Position numbers and translations under genes: made by a program
Part shown: positions 60,272 through 64,000 of the stretch, one piece after another
How positions within the stretch are numbered: position 1 is the first letter of the stretch
Layout: each line of letters starts with the position of its first letter
From: Watersipora subatra
Taxonomy: Eukaryota > Bryozoa > Gymnolaemata > Cheilostomatida > Watersiporidae
Reading direction: 5' to 3'
Length of the DNA stretch: 64,000 bases
Assembly: GCF_963576615.1 (NCBI RefSeq)
Contig: NC_088711.1
Coordinates: 63,521,248-63,585,247 of the forward strand
Notes under the pieces: model-generated
What the model saw: only the letters and a program-made list of their open reading frames with translations
Told to the model about the DNA's origin: nothing
Databases searched by the model: none

Positions 60272-61080
60272 CAGACGGTTCCCAACCTACGAACGCGTTA
60301 CGTTCCGAACGATTGTTCGTAAGGTGAATTTGTTCGTAAGTTGCTTCAGTGCTCTATTTTGTATTATAATTTATGTTTAAGGCCTATATAAGTATATTGA
60401 AGGTTTATATAAGTATGTTTAAGGCTTGTATAATTAACCTGTATTGGTTTGTACTGAAAAAAATATTTAATAAAATGGAAATAATACTTTGGTGGACGCC
60501 GGGCCATGCCACGGCATTTCTTATTTATTGTCCTTTCTATTATATTGTTGTTTTAATCGTTATGCTATCACTTATCGTTGTTGTCTTATTTTTTGTATGT
60601 GTTGTCCGTTTATTATATCGTTGTTACACTCGTTATGCTATTGTTATATCTGATATACCGTCATAACACCATCACTTATCGTCACTTAGATTGTTGTCAT
60701 ACCAACGCGCTAGCGGTCCTATTCATTCACCTTGTTAGCCGGTGTTCTTACCGTTTGCCGTTAGCTGGAACGGTTGATATTATTGTATATAAATGAGTGC
60801 GCGCATTTAGTTGAGCAGAGCAAATAGCCGTATGCTCCTCGGCTGGTGAAATTTCCTTCGCTAATTAAAAGCTGGATGAAACTACAGGCACTCCCTTATC
60901 TTTATTTATTAGTAGAGATCTTGCAAAGTAAAGGCCAGCAAATCTCTTTACAATACGTATGTAAAGTTCCAACAAAGTTCAAACGAATAATTCGAAAGTT
61001 AATCGAGTTACGAACAACGTACATACGTTCATATGTACCGTTGTTCGCAACTCGAATGTTCGTAAGTAGGGAACCGTCTG
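60272..61080. mobile_element. Pogo/Tigger-like non-autonomous DNA element
   Basis: Inverted ends CAGACGGTTCCCAACCTACG and CAGACGGTTCCCTACTTACG, each flanked by TA. Inner part has further GTTCGTAA repeats in opposite orientations. TA target and CAG start match pogo/Tigger-type elements; no transposase is present (809 bp). Confidence 0.75.
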
Positions 61081-61148
61081 TATATGTATATATATATGTA
61101 TATATATACATATATATATTCATATATATATGTATATATATATATGTA

Positions 61149-61793
61149 CCACCTGAGACCATCCAACACATCATCAGTGGATGCAAGCAGCTAGCAGGAA
61201 ATGCATACACTGAGCGGCATAATCATGTCGCAAGTGTTGTGTATAGAAGTCTATGTGATGAGTATGGCCTTAATAAACCACAACACTGGTGGGAAGCTCC
61301 TGGTAAGGTCAATGAAAATGACTGAGCTAAGATCCTCTGGGACTTCTACATCCGAACTGACAAGCATGTCCTAGCAAACCAACCAGATATAGTGGTGGTA
61401 GACAAGGAGAACAGGAGGGCTACTATAATAGATATAGCAGTACCCAATGACTACAATATAGCCAGCAAAGAAAAAGAAAAGGTAGAGAAATATCTCCCTC
61501 TTGGAGAAGAGATTGAAAAATGCTGGAATGTAAGAACAACTGTAATCCCAGTAGTCATTGCGCCATTTATGCGCCGGTGTTATTGCACTGGGCGCAATAA
61601 CACCGGCGCATAAAATGTGGCTTGCCCAAATACCAACAACAATCAACTCAGGTGAGTTGCAGAAAAGTGCGCTATTGGGAACAGCTAAGATCTTGAGGCG
61701 AGTGCTCAAACTCCCAGGTCTCTGGTAGGAGACCCGAGTTAGAGCAGAATTTACCACCCATATGGGGTATCCGGGGTGAGGAAACAATTTTTG
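61149..61793 (+). pseudogene. 3' end of a non-LTR retrotransposon (endonuclease-type C-terminus)
   Basis: Frames encode ETIQHIISGCKQLAGNAYTE, LCDEYGLNKPQHWWEAPG, then QPDIVVVDKENRRATIIDIA and VEKYLPLGEEIEKCW, ending with [20 protein letters not shown] and stop near 61726. The C...H..C-like start plus PD-x(n)-D and later Lys resemble the zinc-knuckle and restriction-like endonuclease of R2/R4-type elements. It is 5'-truncated, has an in-frame TGA at 61322-61324, and is broken by a palindromic insertion at 61566. The 5' end meets a TA microsatellite. Confidence 0.75.
61566..61614. repeat. Perfect 21-nt-arm palindrome inside the retrotransposon fragment
   Basis: Arm TTTATGCGCCGGTGTTATTG plus C at 61566-61586 is the exact reverse complement of 61594-61614, with a 7-nt loop ACTGGGC. 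The right arm belongs to the element; the left arm looks added. Confidence 0.9.
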
Positions 61794-62361
61794 TATATGT
61801 ATATACATGTATATATACATTTATATACGTATATATATACATATATATGTATATATACATATATATATATGTATATATACATATATATATGTATGTATAT
61901 ACATATATATATATACATATATATATATGTATATATATATATACTAGTACCTATATATATATACTAGTACCTATATATATATACATATATATATATATAC
62001 ATATATATATGTATATATATATATACTAGTACCTATATACAGTCAAACATGGATAACTCGTCCACGGATAGCTCGAACACATGGTTAATTCGAACATTTC
62101 CTTTGGTCCGTTCCCACGTAATGATAAATTGCTATAGATAACTCGAACTCAACACTGTTAATTCGAACTGTTTTTTTGCCCAACAGCTACCGAAACGGTT
62201 GTTTTCGCTTTAGAAAATCACTTTATTCAAAGCCATAGAGGTAAACTTCATCTTTTCGTAATTCATAAGCGTCGTTATTACCACCATCGGCAAAATATTT
62301 TTGGCAACGACTTTTCTAAAAGTTTGGTGAAATTTGATTTATACTGCGATACGATGAATAG

Positions 62362-62480
62362 CACGTGCTAGCCGGGTCACGCGCGCAAGAATTTTCGCCA
62401 CGCACATACAAAACAAAAATCGCATGTTGTTTTGTATATGCGTGGCGAAAATCCTTGAGTGCGTGACTCGGCTAGCCCGT
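62362..62480. mobile_element. Foldback element with 9-bp target duplication
   Basis: GATGAATAG at 62353-62361 and 62481-62489 flanks a 119-bp hairpin. Left arm CTAGCCGGGTCACGCGCGCA pairs with the right arm (reverse complement CTAGCCGAGTCACGCACTCA), and ATTTTCGCCACGCA pairs with its complement further in. Confidence 0.8.
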
Positions 62481-62675
62481 GATGAATAGTTTTTCGACGT
62501 TGATTCCGTGTTGAATCAACGTCGGAATGTTGAATGTTTAAAGCGTCTTAAAAATGTTGTAATTAAACGTATACGTTGTCTGAGCTACAAAAAACTATTC
62601 ATCGTTTGACGTAAACACAGAATACGTGTGTACATTCAATAAGTTTCTATTAAAAAAGCATGAGTGATATAGAAT

Positions 62676-62900
62676 GTACCGTAAAACCTCGTAAAACTTC
62701 TGATTGAACTGCCTCGGAGTGTTGCTCTTAACGAATCCCAGGTAAAGTAAGGTAATCTGCATAAACTTCAAGAAAAAACGGCAAGATTGATCGTGGGTAA
62801 AACCCCAAAAGAAAAAAATGTCTTTTCTTTTGAGCATTTAAACAACGATCAAGTTTTGCCAATGTCAATCTGAAAAACGTCCTGGCAATAACATCACCTC
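62676..62900. mobile_element. Fragment related to TACCGTAAAACC and foldback families
   Basis: Begins GTACCGTAAAACCTCGTAAA; then GATCGTGGGTAAAAC pairs with ACGATCAAGTTTTGCC. Relation to 34009-35675 (ends) and 222-657 (interior) is by short matches only. Confidence 0.4.
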
Positions 62901-63310
62901 AAACAACAAACCAATCTCAAGTGATAGAAAAATCTCTATACTTTTTCATGAAAACGTTTTAAACTTTACATTAGAAGCATTTAATTTGAAACAAGCCATT
63001 TGTGCTTTTGATTTATATTATAGTTTGTATATGTACATGTATCTACTAATAAATAAGTAAATATATGGACTTGTGACAGTGCTCTGATAACTTGAATGCT
63101 CTAATAATTCGAACACTTTTGCTCGGTCCCTTGAAGTTCGAGTTATCCATGTTTGACTGTATATATATATATGTATATATATACATGTATATATATATAC
63201 TAGTACCTATATATATACATATATATATGTATATATAGGTACTAGTATATATATATACATATATATATGTATACATATATATGTACCTATATATATATAT
63301 AGGTACTAGT

Positions 63311-63775
63311 TGAATGCCCGGCGGTGCACGAGTAACAAAAAAGTTTTTGCATCGAAAATTATTTTTAATTGGCTATGTTTGTTTAGCCAATAAATTGGAG
63401 TAACTTAAGCTAGTAACTTCAGCTAGTCTAAATCTTTACTATTACTATAATAAGAGCTCTGTCCATCCCTCTGAATCCAGCATTAGCAAAAAAGATTGCA
63501 TCATGATTTCTCACGCAATCATGATCTTCAAGTGTGCAAGCTGAAGCATGCTATATTAATCAATCGGCATTAAAGATTAGCCGGTGTAATAAGTGTGACG
63601 TGCAGATTTATTCCATGGTATAGTCAACTGGACGCGTAGTGTAATAGATAGTGCGCCAGTCAGCAGAACTGGAGGTTTTGAGTTCCATTCCAGGGCGGAG
63701 TGAATTTTCCATTCCTATGAGTTTATCGCTATAACTGAACACATGATTGACCGACAGACAAACACTGAGATATAT
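63311..63775 (+). mobile_element. SINE-like element with tRNA-related region
   Basis: Starts CCCGGCGGTGCACGAGT, includes ACTATAATAAGAGCTCTGTC, then a tRNA-like part (GCGTAGTGTAATAGATAGTG, GAGTTCCATTCCAGG) and GACAGACAAACACTGAGAT. Blocks are shared with 16270-17510 and 41258-41640. Confidence 0.5.
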
Positions 63776-64000
63776 ATATATAGATGGTATGGTCCTCTCT
63801 GGCATATACATTTATATATATAGATGGTATGGTCCTCTTTGGCATATACATTTATATATATAGATGGTATGGTCCTCTCTGGCATATACATTTATATATA
63901 TAGATGGTATGGTCCTCTCTGGCATATACATTTATATATATAGATGGTATGGTCCTCTCTGGCATATACATTTATATATATAGATGGTATGGTCCTCTCT
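63768..64000. repeat. Tandem repeat, 40-bp unit, running off the window
   Basis: TAGATGGTATGGTCCTCTCT plus GGCATATACATTTATATATA, nearly six identical copies directly following a SINE-like tail. Confidence 0.92.

Larger units (their letters stand above)
62040..63159. mobile_element. Non-autonomous DNA element with CAGTCAAACATGGATAACTCG ends
   Basis: The left end and the reverse complement at 63139-63159 are a near-perfect 21-nt pair, quoted here as CAGTCAAACATGGATAACTC. Each is flanked by TA. Sub-terminal ATTCGAAC/GTTCGAGTT motifs follow. Pogo/Tigger-like; 1,120 bp without a transposase, and with at least two nested insertions (62362-62480 and about 62676-62900). Confidence 0.78.

Noticed and set aside
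61776-62029. Plus-strand frames of IYIYMYIH repeats
   Set aside because: TA microsatellite translation.

Overview
This is animal nuclear DNA. It is AT-rich, has genes split into short exons with GT-AG introns, carries several classes of eukaryotic transposon, and is loaded with tandem repeats. The gene families (adhesion-GPCR ectodomain, HELLS/LSH helicase, mucin-like secreted protein) indicate a metazoan. The non-LTR fragment, tRNA-derived SINEs and repeat style fit a marine invertebrate, perhaps a spiralian such as a bryozoan or mollusc, but that is inference. I see no bacterial operon structure and no CRISPR array.

All four genes I can support lie on the minus strand. Exons were found by hand from coding signal, splice sites and reading-phase agreement. 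(1) 834-21132: N-terminal part of an adhesion-GPCR-like gene, 12 exons, all phases compatible: signal peptide, six-Cys EGF-like module, pentraxin/LamG domain, hormone-receptor (HormR) domain, start of the GAIN domain. The cleavage site and 7TM region would lie left of position 1. (2) 22539-29785: a three-exon gene for a small (95 aa) secreted eight-cysteine protein that I do not recognise. (3) 32756-44419: a secreted mucin-like protein with an unknown domain encoded at 36647-37342, a Ser/Thr/Asn-rich 14-residue repeat region and a Cys-rich, PAN-like C-terminus; its upstream exons are uncertain. (4) 46833-59963: the last seven exons (368 residues) of HELLS/LSH, an SNF2-family chromatin remodeller; upstream exons lie beyond the right end.

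Roughly a fifth or more of the window is minisatellite. Most large introns carry their own unrelated array with units of about 10-74 bp; the largest are a 48-bp array at 4177-7347 and a 36-bp array at 48802-51612. Several arrays show higher-order periodicity. One (23239-24199) grew inside a dispersed repeat whose unexpanded sibling is also in the window. Another (59548-59703) duplicates a real HELLS splice donor.

Mobile DNA includes non-autonomous DNA elements with TA target sites (34009-35675, 52812-54234, 60272-61080, 62040-63159), a hAT remnant (40592-41242), long inverted-repeat elements (222-657, 47812-48681), a small foldback element with a 9-bp target duplication (62362-62480), tRNA-derived SINEs, and the 3' end of a non-LTR retrotransposon (61149-61793). 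The right end (about 60-64 kb) is a mosaic of TA-rich microsatellite and TE insertions.
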